Assembly: GCF_000237925.1 (NCBI RefSeq)
Contig: NW_017386111.1
Span: 124,001-188,000, forward strand
Length of the DNA stretch: 64,000 nt
Origin: Schistosoma mansoni
Taxonomy: Eukaryota; Platyhelminthes; Trematoda; Strigeidida; Schistosomatidae
Direction: 5' to 3'
In this document: piece after piece, positions 53,950 to 64,000 of the stretch
How positions within the stretch are numbered: the stretch's first letter is position 1
Layout: the number at the start of each line of letters is the position of its first letter
Position numbers and translations under genes: made by a program
Notes under the pieces: model-generated
What the model was told of the DNA's origin: nothing
Seen by the model: only the letters and a program-made list of their open reading frames with translations
Databases searched by the model: none

Positions 53950-55440
53950 TTTTGTTCGTGGGACTAATCGCCAAATGTGCGATTGTAGAACGAAGACGTT
54001 GACAGAACAGGAATCGATCGTTGATCCTCTAGTTGCCACCAAAGATCTTTTACGTAGAACGGTACCAGGAGAAGCGTGCTGTACTTGTTGTTTGAGTTAG
54101 CGTGCTACACCAGAATGGTATGTATCCAGAATCTTAAGATTGTGTTCGTAGGCGTCAGGACCAGAAAACGCTGTGGACGTAGGACGGAACCATATTGGGC
54201 CAAGAAACCAGGAGCGATCATAATATCCAAGTTCGGGACCAAATGTATGCCATACGTATTTGGGACCAGAGAGATCGACTGAATGCATTGACTAGAGTGA
54301 GGTTGATCAGGCCAGCTTTCGCCAAGGTTGAATGAAGTCGACGGTATCAATAGGGCGATGGCCGGAGGCGTGGGCTCAGGATAAAGAAAAAATCAAAGAA
54401 AAAGAGAAAAGTGTAGCATGCGTGTAGTGTAGGGATAGGGCTCTATACCGTATCCGTTGTTAGTTGTGAGGTTAGTCGCAAAAGAGTACGGGTAAGCGTA
54501 CTCGGCGACTGGAAAGTGAGACGGTAGTCACGTTTGTACCTCGTGAGACTGCGATCTCATCCTAAGTCAAGGGGGGCGTGTTCTGATGATCTGAACGTGA
54601 GACTGATGTCTCGTCCGTAGACGGTGCAGATGACATGTGCTGTTGACTGGGACGTGAGAATGAGGTCTCTGATGTACCTAACGTGGGATCCGAAGTAGAT
54701 GTAGAGATACTGCTAGAAGGTTTGATGATCCTAGCATTGAGTCTCGGCTTATCGGTTAGGGCACTGTCATCGACGTGTGTTGGCTTGAGGCGATCAATGC
54801 TGACTATCTCGAGGCGGCCATGTCGATCAACCTAGAAGGTCTTTTCGTGACGGGAAATCACGTAAAAAGATCCTTCGTGAGGCTCTTGCAAAGGTTTGCG
54901 TACTGAATCTACTTGTATGAAAACATGTGAACAGGTAGATAACTATCGAGGGAGAGCGACCTGTCGATGTTGTATACGAGTTTACACCGGAGGCACTGGT
55001 CGCATAAATGCAGACAGTCGTTGAACGTAGTCTGATTCGCCGAAATTGTTGCTGCTCCATGGTGTGAAAAATTCCCCAGGCAGACGCAATGTCGTGCCGT
55101 ATATATGTTCAGTGGCGAAACATTGAATATCTGCTTTTAGGCTCGTTCTGATACCCAAGAGGGCGAGCGGTAAGGTTTCGTACCGACTGTCGTTTTCGTG
55201 TGCTCGAAGAACACATTTCAGTTGGCGATGAAACCGTTCAACTAAACCGTTTGATGCTGGGTGGTAGGAGGTAGTGCGTATGCGTTCCGTACCAAGCAGC
55301 CGGGTTACCGAGGAGAATAATGCGGACTCAAATTGTTGTCCTCGGTCAGTCGTGACGGTCGAGGGACATTCGTACAGTGCTATCCATCGTTCTACAAAGC
55401 GGTGAGCGACTGTCTTCACCGTAATAGACGTGATAGGAAT
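53950..55440 (-). mobile_element. Gypsy integrase remnant and 3' part of pol
   Basis: The frame 54982-55419 encodes integrase: TTDRGQQFESALF with a catalytic Asp, NGLVERFHRQLK with the catalytic Glu, and the TTLRLPGEFF block. Downstream on minus come a SIDRLKP motif near 54780-54800 and a Ser/Thr-rich tail that ends in an RRVRLPVLF block, a usual end of Gypsy pol. The first integrase Asp domain upstream is lost where an RTE fragment has joined. It is related to the integrase at 47112-48281. Confidence 0.75.
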
Positions 55441-55444
55441 AGCT

Positions 55445-55830
55445 TCAGGCCAGTTGTCTGGAGTGTCAGCTGTTCTTCAATCGCTTTGGCAATTCGTGCC
55501 CTCTCATCTGCATCAGATCCTCTTTGTTTATGATTGATGCCGCCTGGATATGTAAAGTTTCTAGGGCCTCTCCATCAAACATGACTTTATTGGTGCGCAT
55601 TCTTATGTGTTTCAGGATCTTGCTTTTTCCTCAAGCTAAGGAAACCCTACTTCGTTAAATGTCTTTACATGTATTTGTTGCTGTGTATGGGATAGAAGAG
55701 TCAGGTCATTTGCGAAGTCCGAATCGTCTAGCTGCATCCAAGCTGTTCGTTGTATTCCATGCTTCTCCTGAGATGTGTAGGTTTTCACAATTCAGTTGAC
55801 GACAATAACAAAGAGAATGTGGAGAATTAT
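55445..55830 (-). mobile_element. RTE fragment inserted in the Gypsy remnant
   Basis: The minus strand is homologous to 20150-20480 (CATCAGATCCTCTTTGTT versus CATCGGATCCTCCTTGTT; TTCAGGATCTTGCTTTTTCC; the TGTGTATGGGATAGAAGAG block). It therefore covers the FTDD box and the following C-terminal RT region, and it is diverged. Confidence 0.7.
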
Positions 55831-55989
55831 CATCCTTCCCTAGTCCTGAATCTTTTAAGAAGAGCAAACAAGATCATTACTTCAGAAGAAGGCAAGCTAG
55901 AAGAGAAAAAGTTATAATAAACGTCCTACGACATTATAATTTCCCTAAAAATATTATTTGAAACATATAAAAACAAAGCTGCCCTTCCC

Positions 55990-57385
55990 TTAAAAACAAT
56001 ATTCCACCACTCTATCCGACGGACTTAGGACGGTACCCATACCGTGATCATTTGCATTTGTGGGCACTGTAAACTGTTTCTCCAGTACAGGCAGTCTGAG
56101 TGTCATCTGATGGTCGTCCAACAGGTTTATGAAAGTTTGTTGAGCGGTCTCTGTCCACGTAAACTTAGTTTTGTTTAACAACTTATATAGGGGAGTTGCT
56201 ATTTCGTTGAAGTTTTTGAAGAACCGATTGTAGAATGTCACCCCCTTAATTTTTGATTTCTTCGTTGAAACGTCTGTTGCTACTCTTATCCCAGTCCTTT
56301 TGCTACTCTCATGCATTGGGAGTGGGCTATACTTTGTGAGCACCTTACCGCTTCTTAATTTAATTATCGCTTTTACTTCTCCTTGGAGATCTGTTCCTAA
56401 TATCAGTCTCTGTAGGCTTGTGGTTACGACAAACTGAAAGTTTATCTCATCGTCACCAACTTCTACGATACTGTCAGATATTCCCGAAACATGTGTTCCC
56501 CTACGGTATGGTCAGCTAATGTATATGTTTTGATTCTCTAACCCTGCCCTTTGCCTATTAACGATACTTCTGCCGTTGTATCGATTAGACACACTAAATC
56601 TTGTTTGTTTATGTTTCTATGCCCTTCTATCTACTAATGTAACAACACCCAGTTTCATTAGGTAGAAGAAACACGAACTATGTAGTCTAAAATCTCTGAG
56701 TTCTCTTGTTGGACAGTTTCTCTTCCGATGATATGTTCCTCTACAAGCGAAACATTATTATTCCTGCTATTGTTCACTCATATTGCAGCAATCTCACTCC
56801 GCAGCTGCTTTATCTTCTCGACACTGCTTATCTCTTGATACCCGGAGCTGCCACTTGAGTCATCAACTGTTTGGTTACTTTTGCTATTTCACTGATATGC
56901 ATGGATTATGCGGCACCTACTATTTTCGGCTGTTGGGAAATAGCAGCAGGCACAATCTAGATGAATTGCAACGTCGAAAAGCTTTGCTCCCGACTCATCA
57001 TTCAAATACCACAGCTCGTGGGTCGACAGCCTGGTTTACTCCACTACTAACACGGCGGGTCACCATCTAGTGGCGACTTCGCCTGCCGGAAATTCTGCAG
57101 TGCCTTGTTCCTGTTCGCCGGGCTGTCGAACTCTATAACTAACCGCTGTGTGACCGCCTACCATGTTGTCTTCCAGTCAGAAATGTCCAGGCTGTCATAT
57201 ACAGCCATTACCTTTCAGCAGCGTCCCCAACACCACTGTCTTCGTCTTATGCTCCTCCACATACATCGATTCGGCAACAGCCTACAACTCCCTCAGGAAG
57301 TTCAGCACATCTCCGTTCTCAAACTCCCTCTACCATTCAATCTTCATCCTAAGCAGAGTCAGCGACACCAATGGTGAGAACTAGA
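55990..57385 (-). mobile_element. Gypsy remnant: gag, protease and RT-RNase H pieces
   Basis: On minus from the right: a gag-like region (about 56760-57380, with an NFLRELQAVAESM stretch), a protease at about 56500-56640 with CLIDTTAEVSLIG (catalytic D-T-G changed to D-T-T at 56571-56585), then a jump to the RT thumb/RNase H start (55990-56343: FYNRFFKNFNEIATPLYKLL and an NANDHGMGTVLS block). Most of RT is missing. It may share its element with the 54-55.4 kb integrase, or be a chimera. Confidence 0.65.
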
Positions 57386-57653
57386 ACATAGGTGAGGACG
57401 ACCAATTTATTATTTAACATAAAATTACAGAGGTTTTTCGTAAATTGCGAAAACTACACATTAAACGCTTCGTTTGCAAACTTCCAACACTTGTCCTTCA
57501 CATTCTGCATGATTCTTCCAAATCACAATTCCTTTTTATTTCCGTTTCTGTTCTCTTCAACTCGATCTTTTAGGCTTCCTGCTGCCATGTTCTCCACTTC
57601 CGATTGACGTTACATGCTACTTATGTCTGTCTACATAAGTGGCATACACGACA
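57386..57653 (-). mobile_element. Gypsy LTR (TGT(C/G)GTGT family), 5' LTR of the remnant
   Basis: On minus it begins TGTCGTGTATGCCACTTATG at 57653 and runs into the gag-like region to the left, so it is placed as the 5' LTR. It shares blocks with 18570-18789 (-) and 57995-58260 (+). Confidence 0.55.
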
Positions 57654-57994
57654 GGCTGAGTGTTACCATTTGGGGCAGTCTGGTGCAGGAAGGTGACGTC
57701 AACTGGAGTGTTGTGGGAGGCGGCGTTGACTGGAACGGCTGTTGTCGACGGAGAGGGTGGTTGGATGTGCGGTTGCCGGACCGACATTGTATGCAGATGG
57801 CTTAGCAGGTCTCTTGAACACAGGTGTTGAACTTACCAGGTGCTAAGCAGACTTCCGTGTTTTACGGCTTGGCAGATGGACGGAGCTACGAAGGTCAGCA
57901 CGCCGCAGACTTGACATGTTGAGCGTGACACAGACTGCAGTAAGGAAGAGAGTGGCACGGCAAGCAGAACCACCACAAGAATGGCCGTTTTTTT
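57654..57994. other. GC-richer segment between two inverted LTR pieces
   Basis: Markedly richer in G than its surroundings (GGTGTTGAACTTACCAGG, CGACGGAGAGGGTGG). It is probably internal sequence of an LTR element, but no domain was recognised in either strand. Confidence 0.35.
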
Positions 57995-58260
57995 CTCATG
58001 TCAACAGATATAAGTAGTATGGGACATCAATTGAAAGTAGAATGCCTGGCAGCAGAAGGTTGAGAAGATCGAATAAAAAAGAACGGGAACAGAGAGTGAC
58101 TGGTATAGAAAAGAAGAAACAACAAAGTCTGAGACAATTGATGGATATTTTGTAAATGGAGTATTGAAGCTATGGTATTCACATTTTACCAAATAACTCT
58201 GTAACTTTAATTTCAAGTTTATCTGGTTGTCCCCACTTGTGTTGTTGTTCACTACAATAG
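57995..58260 (+). mobile_element. Gypsy LTR fragment (plus), inverted relative to 57386-57653
   Basis: Contains GAGAAGATCGAATAAAAAAG, GGAACAGAGAG and CAACAAAGTCTGAGACAATT blocks shared with 18570-18789 read on minus. The 5' end is cut. Confidence 0.55.
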
Positions 58261-58970
58261 AAAGACGATTCATCATAATCAAAGATTTCTCAGTGACGTA
58301 CGATACCAGGAGTTTTCATTAGGATCTAAACACAGAATTGGTCAAATTTCGTAACTATCAGAAAGATTCTTCTACGTAGATTGTATATAACACATACATT
58401 AACATTTCTATTTCAATTCAGTTTGTTCGTAGTAAAACAGTAAATAAATCACTTTGTTAGTGGGTTCATTTAACTAATGATAGCTGCCCTAGTGAAGTAG
58501 AAATGTCAAACGTGATAATTATCTCCAAGTGCGAATCTCTCATATCACCGACTTATGACATCATCTCGCTAATTCTTAGGTGGATTTGTCAGTGATAATG
58601 AGAAATGGACCTCTTATCATGAATCTATTTCCGCTTAGATAAATAAGTATATTTGAAAATATTTCTGTAACATCCAGAACGAAAGATTGATAATAAGCCT
58701 AGGAAAACTTAGAAACTTTCTAAAACCACGATTCTGTAGTAAGTTTCATCATCATTTCTGTTGTGAAATATTTTTGGTTAATATACCCTCTCTATTTATT
58801 GCTTAAAAATTATTTTATTTTAGAATCGTTGTTTCCCATTCATAGTATGAAACAAGCATGACGAAGTCATGAACAGGAGGCAAAGGAATACAGTCTTACT
58901 GATAGACCTTTGGTTTGTCTGGCTGGACATAGAAAAGTCATAGTAAGGAAACTCCATGGAGTCTGACTTA
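58261..58970. other. No supported gene
   Basis: AT-rich spacer, nothing recognised. Confidence 0.3.
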
Positions 58971-58974
58971 ATAA

Positions 58975-61111
58975 TGAGAAAGTGGAGGATGTATTTCAGA
59001 AACAATTGAAGGAGTTAGTCTAACGTGAAAATGATATCTGTCCCGAGGTAGCTTGATATGATTTCCAAAAGGCTGTGGAAACAGCAGTAATATCTACTAA
59101 TAACTTAAACCAAAAGGTTAGGAAAAATCAGTGAACGTCAGTGGCATTTATAGAACTGATGGATGACCGGAGGTCCGTCCCATCTGACTCAGAACATGAT
59201 GAGGGGCGGAGGCAGTTTAAACGTAAGTTCATCAAAAGTCTACATAATAATCGTGGGTAGTGGTGGGTAGTGAAAGAGAAAAGATGGAAAAGACAGTGAC
59301 GATAGGTAACAGGAGACACCTATTCAGAATTTTTAGGGAGACGGGTATTAAAAATCCGGCTGTTGGCGAGACTATCTCAGATAAAGCCGGGACTATTATT
59401 CACTTTCAACAAAGGAGATTGAATCAACTGACAGGACACTTTGGATAACCGTTCAGCTGGCCTTCAGCAACACTTCCACTAATCACTATCTCCAAGCAAC
59501 CCGAATGGCAAACTGACGTAAATCCTCCAAATCTTGGTGAAGTTGAAAAGGCTATAAGCAATCTAAAGTGAGGGAAAGTAGTTGGACCTAACTGACTAAC
59601 TCCTGAGATTTTTAAAGTTGGTCGTCCAGTTTTAACAGTTAAATTAGATAAAATCTGGGAACTTTACGTAATCCCATCTGGCTGGTTTCGATCGCTGAAC
59701 ATCTCAGTTTATAAGAAAGGACTAAAATCCCCTTGTGACAACCACAGAAGAATCAGTTTGACTAATATAGGATATCTAGATGATATAGGTCTGTTTGGTG
59801 AAGATTCTGACAAAATGCAGTCTTCTAACCACTTTAAGCAGCAATGCAAGCATATTTTGGATGCAGTTCTCTCACTCCAAATGTGAAATGTTACTTCAGG
59901 ATCGGCTCGCTTCATCACCGGAATTAGTGATAGGGAGTGAAGTAAGCGAACGTATCGATTGCTTCACTTATCCTGAGAGTCTCACCAATTTTGGCGGGAT
60001 GGTGTCTGACGAAATCCCGACAGATTCAGATGGCTCGATTGGCTTTTGCCAGTGATGTTTGGGCGAGAATGATAATGATTGGTTGTTTTGCTGAGTCAGA
60101 CATTAGATAGGATGATAGGTGTTATATATATTCCCCCATTCTTTATTATGTATTGACTGTTTCTTGTTGTTGGATTATGTCGGATTTTGGTGTGGAAATA
60201 TATTGACGTTATAGTCAGGCTAATCTCGTGCTCCTGATCTGAGTTGTATTGAAGTCCTGTAGAATAGACACTGGATGGGAATCTAGTGTAGATATTCGTC
60301 TAAAGTAAATTAACGTCCCACATAAGTGTAAAGAGTGAAAGGACTGTTATAACAAGAAACCATAGCATTATATCAAGTGTCCTACGTTTATAACAGCCAG
60401 CTTGCGACGTAGGCGAGATATCCGTCTTCCAACCAAAGGGTAAGTTAACTGCTCAGCAGTTCGCTCCTCACTAATTAATGGATGTGAAACATGGCTATGA
60501 AGAGTAAAGCAGATTCATAGGTTACCGGTATTCAGTTATAGGTATCTACGAGGCATTGCTGGTGGGTGAGGGACGATGGAGTCAGCAATCTTGGGGTCAG
60601 AAAAGGGGTACAAGTAAGGATGGTAAGTCGATTGATGAGATAGTAAATCTCCATATTCCGAGGTAGTTGGAACTCGTGTTACGTATGCCCAACCACCACC
60701 TACCTGGATGGGCGGTTTTATCGTGCAGAAGTGGGGGGTGGCCAAACCAAAACATGGCATCAGTCTATGAAATCACTGACGAGTGAACTGGACCGTGTTG
60801 ATATGTGCAGACTACCTGGTTAAGGTCCGCGTGATTGACATGGCTCAAAGTCGTTTGCAATGGTGCAGGTGCATCCATCCTTTGCCTTCCCCCGAATGCT
60901 GAACTATTGAATTCCCCACAACTTGTTCCTAATTCGCTAGTTTATATTTTCTTTTCGAGCCGTATCTTCGATGGATAGTTTTTCCTATTACCACTGATAC
61001 TGCCTCTAACATTCTAGGATTTGGCCTAACAACTTCATCGCTCTTTGCTAATGGGGTGTGGCAACTTAAAACGACGTACATACGTGCAAGTTCCACTTTG
61101 TGACTGACTGA
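58975..61111 (+). mobile_element. Non-LTR retrotransposon, 5'-truncated, internally deleted
   Basis: A plus-strand copy of the family at 26.8-30.2 kb. It holds the linker (59100-59450, DSEHDEG and the VGETISDKAG block), the beginning of RT with stops (59500-59760, RRISLTNI), then a jump over the middle of RT to YLDDIGLFGEDSDKMQ at about 59768. The thumb/C-terminus runs to about 60055 and the 3' untranslated region ends in TGACTGACTGA at 61101-61111. That tail matches the other copies. Inactive. Confidence 0.78.
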
Positions 61112-63520
61112 TAATCCCTCGAATGTAAATTAGCGCTAAGTAACTAAATTGTTATGTAACCCTTATTTTATATAAATCTTTTTCTCAGTTAATCATTCCT
61201 CATATATTACTTCTATTTTTTCTACACTCCCAAGAGCACTACAGACATATTTCAATGGTACTTAAACTGGGATCAATGTAACCAACGCGACTTGGATATT
61301 TGGAAATAACAAATTTTCAAGCAGTTTGATGTAATGGACAAATGTAGTTTCGGATACTTAATACATTTGTGTGAAGGTTAACCGGCTGATCATATAGAAA
61401 TAAGTAGGCTAAGATTTAAACTTGTCATTTGGACGTACAATGGTTATACCTCCATGTGGTTTTATCATTATAAAATTAATAAATCTGATGACCTATTTCA
61501 GATTAGTTGGATTTAAGTACACACAAAGGAACACGTAATCATTCGTGTGGTTCGAATTAGCAATAAGCATGGAGGCAAAAGCGACGATACTACCAATAAT
61601 GGGAAGCATTTGTTTTCCGTGTGGAAATGCTCTTCAAACTGAAGTGGCTTTATAGTCACTTTCATAGAAATCTCACTTCTTTAGCGTAAAGAAGAGTGTG
61701 AAAATCAACATTGTGGGATTAAATCGGGTTAACAGGTAGGGGGATTTATTTACAGGAGTTGGATACACATGAGTTCTAACATGCTAAAGGAATAAATAGC
61801 AAATGAATCTACTCTGATTACGGACAACAGCCCCTAACGATGGTGATCCCTTGCCTTATGAATTAGATCATTAGGTTAAAAGTATGAGAAAACAGTGAGT
61901 GGTTCAATAAGAAAATTCATCTACCTCAGTTTAGTAGTCTTGACGATTATCTCTATTTTTCTTACTACAAATAATGGGGACTAGCTTATAGTAAGAATAT
62001 CTGATTTTTTTCGTACGAATTACTTTATTAACTGGTTGATTGCACATTTACTTTTACATTTATTAGATAAGTTGATCATATTTTAGAAATTATGATAACA
62101 ATAGAAAACAAAAAAAAGATGAATAAAGAAAAGTTGGTGGACTTAAGCAGGACATAGAATAACTCAACTGGGAACAATATGTAATTAAAGCAAGAATGAA
62201 TATATATATGGACTAGTTGAATAAATATAAATAAGAAACAAGTAACAGAAAGAAACCTTAGTCGAAAAAAAAGTATGACAAGTGTATAATGATTATATCT
62301 ACGTTGACCATACGAATTTTGATGAGGAACGATAATAATAATAATAATGATAAAATTTACAGATAACAAGTCAATCATCTTTCATCAATAAAATCATCAT
62401 CAAAACAAACAAAGTAAACACATAGAAAACTAATAAACACTTAATATTTGACAACAGGATAAAGGTAATAAATGAAATGAGAGAGGAAGATATAAGTTGA
62501 GAAGGAGCAAGATATCCCCTGCATTTTATGTGAATAAATGTGATTTGATGGATGCGCGGCTTCGAGTAAATTTCTTCACACATATATGGATTAGATCGAG
62601 AATAGACTGAATGAGGGTAAAGAGATAGTCAACAAAGTGGGAGCGTAAACATGGACAAAAATAAGCTGATCTCATGGTTTAAAAGATGACAATAAAGAAG
62701 AAAACACACAAGTATCCACACACTCACATAAAAAATGACTAACATTTTTCAACTGCCCGCGGAGGAAAAAACGAACACCACAAAAATGTGCGCAGACAGT
62801 TACTCTTTTTTAAAAGAAACACACAATAAAGCAACCAAAATATTGAAAAGTCAAAAATAGAGGAGACAACAGCGAATAAGAACGAAAATAAATATCCTCA
62901 CCTTGGAATGTTTAAACAACGTGATAATAGTGATGTTAGTGGTATTGGTGACTTCTCATTCATTTCTGGTAATTAATAACTCCCTACTGTTACTAAAACC
63001 CCATTATATCAATTCATCAGTGTTAAGTAGGCCACGACGACGAGAACAACAATAACAGGTAATGGACACGACTAGTAGTTTTTATTATATATATATATAA
63101 TCATAGGTTTCACATGTTCACACTCTCCAGGAAATCTCTAGGATAATGGTGATTGTCTTCAAAGTAAATGCATTAGTTGATCAATCAGTTAATTGATACA
63201 ACAAGTCAGCAATTAATTGGGTTCATATTCATAAGTTTGTGACTAAACATTATTCTATGTTATTAATAAGAACAGTTATTATTGCTAACATTATCATCAT
63301 CAACCTCATGACTATTCACATGAGTGTAGAATAACTAAAGGTAATAAATGGATAGATAGATATATTATATCCATAGTGTGATAAAATGTGACAACCCACT
63401 CGGAAAAATTGAGTGATTAAAAGAATATTGAGTTGTTTTTTTTCTGTCATAATATATATGTATTCATGTGTCTATGTGATAGCCTGGCGGTATTATTATG
63501 GTTTGTTGTTGCAGATTAAA
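61112..63520. other. AT-rich stretch, no supported gene
   Basis: No coding signal. Short AT-rich simple repeats occur (62332-62350; 63087-63101). The right part may include the 3' untranslated region of the gene whose last exon is at 63521-63715. Confidence 0.4.
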
Positions 63521-63715
63521 TCAGTATACACGCCCACTAATTGGTTGTTGTTGAGCCACAGTCACAGGTGTTGGATAAGGAAATCCACTACCGACACCGC
63601 CGCCAATCGATGTGGGACCAGTAACAAAATTACTGTCGAAACCAGATGATGATGGTGATGGGTTATACGGTGGAGCTGCCTGTTGCATTGGTGTCACATC
63701 GTCAAGATCGTCTTC
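63521..63715 (-). CDS. Terminal exon of an unrecognised gene (continues past the right edge)
   Basis: On the minus strand the acceptor CTCTCTCTTTAAG leads into 64 codons and a TGA stop. The peptide starts EDDLDDVTPMQQAAPPYNPS, continues with a Ser/Gly-rich low-complexity region (GPTSIGGGVGSG) and ends TVAQQQPISGRVY. The clean acceptor, unbiased codon use and absence of stops make it a real exon. I do not recognise the family. The tail is acidic and then Pro/Gly/Ser/Gln-rich, probably disordered. The upstream exons lie beyond 64000 on the plus numbering. The phase of the acceptor is assumed to be 0. Confidence 0.65.
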   Translation of the reverse strand, partial: EDDLDDVTPMQQAAPPYNPSPSSSGFDSNFVTGPTSIGGGVGSGFPYPTPVTVAQQQPISGRVY

Positions 63716-64000
63716 CTTAAAGAGAGAGCAAAAAAGGAATCGATGTCGAGAGTGTAACGATTTTTGATATTTATTTAGTTACAAGATGTACAATAATGTG
63801 GCTAGTATAAAGACAAAACGCTATTGAAAAATGATGTGCTATATTAACTAACTAAACAAAATTGTATTATTATTGCATGATATATGTGTTTCGCTTGAAT
63901 ATTGAAAGATGAGAGGAGATATATCATACTATGCATTATTCTACAGTCGTGAAGTATGACTGAGCTGGGTAGGTAAGTACATGTAGTCTACTTGGTTGGG

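Noticed and set aside
56783-57377. Plus-strand frames as genes
   Set aside because: They are antisense to the minus-strand Gypsy gag-like region and show no motif.
1-64000. CRISPR arrays, bacterial operons or riboswitches
   Set aside because: The sequence is eukaryotic (spliced exons, retroelements). No regularly spaced short repeats with unique spacers are present.

Overview
The window looks like repeat-rich nuclear DNA from a blood fluke, genus Schistosoma. The basis is the combination of repeats: tRNA-derived SINEs that carry hammerhead ribozymes (Sm-alpha type), several Penelope-like elements, Merlin, Mutator-like and probable CACTA transposases, RTE-like and other non-LTR retrotransposons, and CsRn1/Boudicca-like Gypsy elements. 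The host genes also fit, with tiny exons in long, transposon-filled introns. The species cannot be fixed from sequence alone. Two runs of exactly 200 N (12148-12347 and 24203-24402) are scaffold gaps.

Host genes are few. (1) A complete intronless replication-type histone H2B gene lies at 6908-7276 (+), with two CCAAT boxes, a TATA box and the histone 3' stem-loop. (2) Four consecutive exons of an S1 (chymotrypsin-fold) serine protease lie on + at 14891-15014, 23298-23425, 25660-25845 and 31654-31866. They carry the catalytic Asp and Ser and the stop codon. The exon(s) with the propeptide and catalytic His were not found. (3) An intronless, very AT-rich 451-codon gene lies on - at 32995-34350. 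It has the architecture of the Golgi GPI-glycan GalNAc-transferase PGAP4/TMEM246. (4) The last exon of an unrecognised Pro/Gly/Ser/Gln-rich protein lies on - at 63521-63715, and its gene continues past the right edge.

Layout. 1-6600: old repeats, including a Merlin transposase relic and a diverged duplicated/inverted repeat. 6600-7330: H2B. 7800-9600: fragments of two or three non-LTR families fused together, capped by a solo LTR. 9600-14900: AT-rich DNA, a hammerhead SINE, a gap, two Penelope fragments and a second, inverted solo LTR. 14900-31900: the protease gene, whose introns hold a Mutator-like relic, Sm-alpha copies, an RTE element (about 19.58-22.44 kb, -), a second non-LTR element (about 26.78-30.18 kb, -) and more hammerhead SINEs. 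33-34.4 kb: PGAP4-like gene. 35.3-38.7 kb: Penelope and non-LTR relics (+). 39-40.6 kb: probable CACTA-like relic (-). 43.4-57.7 kb: a pile-up of Gypsy elements. The clearest is a 3.76-kb internally deleted element (46172-49926) with near-identical 267-bp LTRs, a 4-bp target duplication and a tRNA primer-binding site. 59-61.1 kb: another non-LTR copy. 61.1-63.5 kb: AT-rich DNA before the terminal exon.

Most coding-like sequence is therefore transposon debris. I see no new multi-gene system. The most interesting signals are a second hammerhead-bearing SINE family with one copy whose catalytic core is intact, the palindromic arrangement of these SINEs (one palindrome coincides with an assembly gap), the atypical S1 pocket of the protease, and the young internally deleted Gypsy element.
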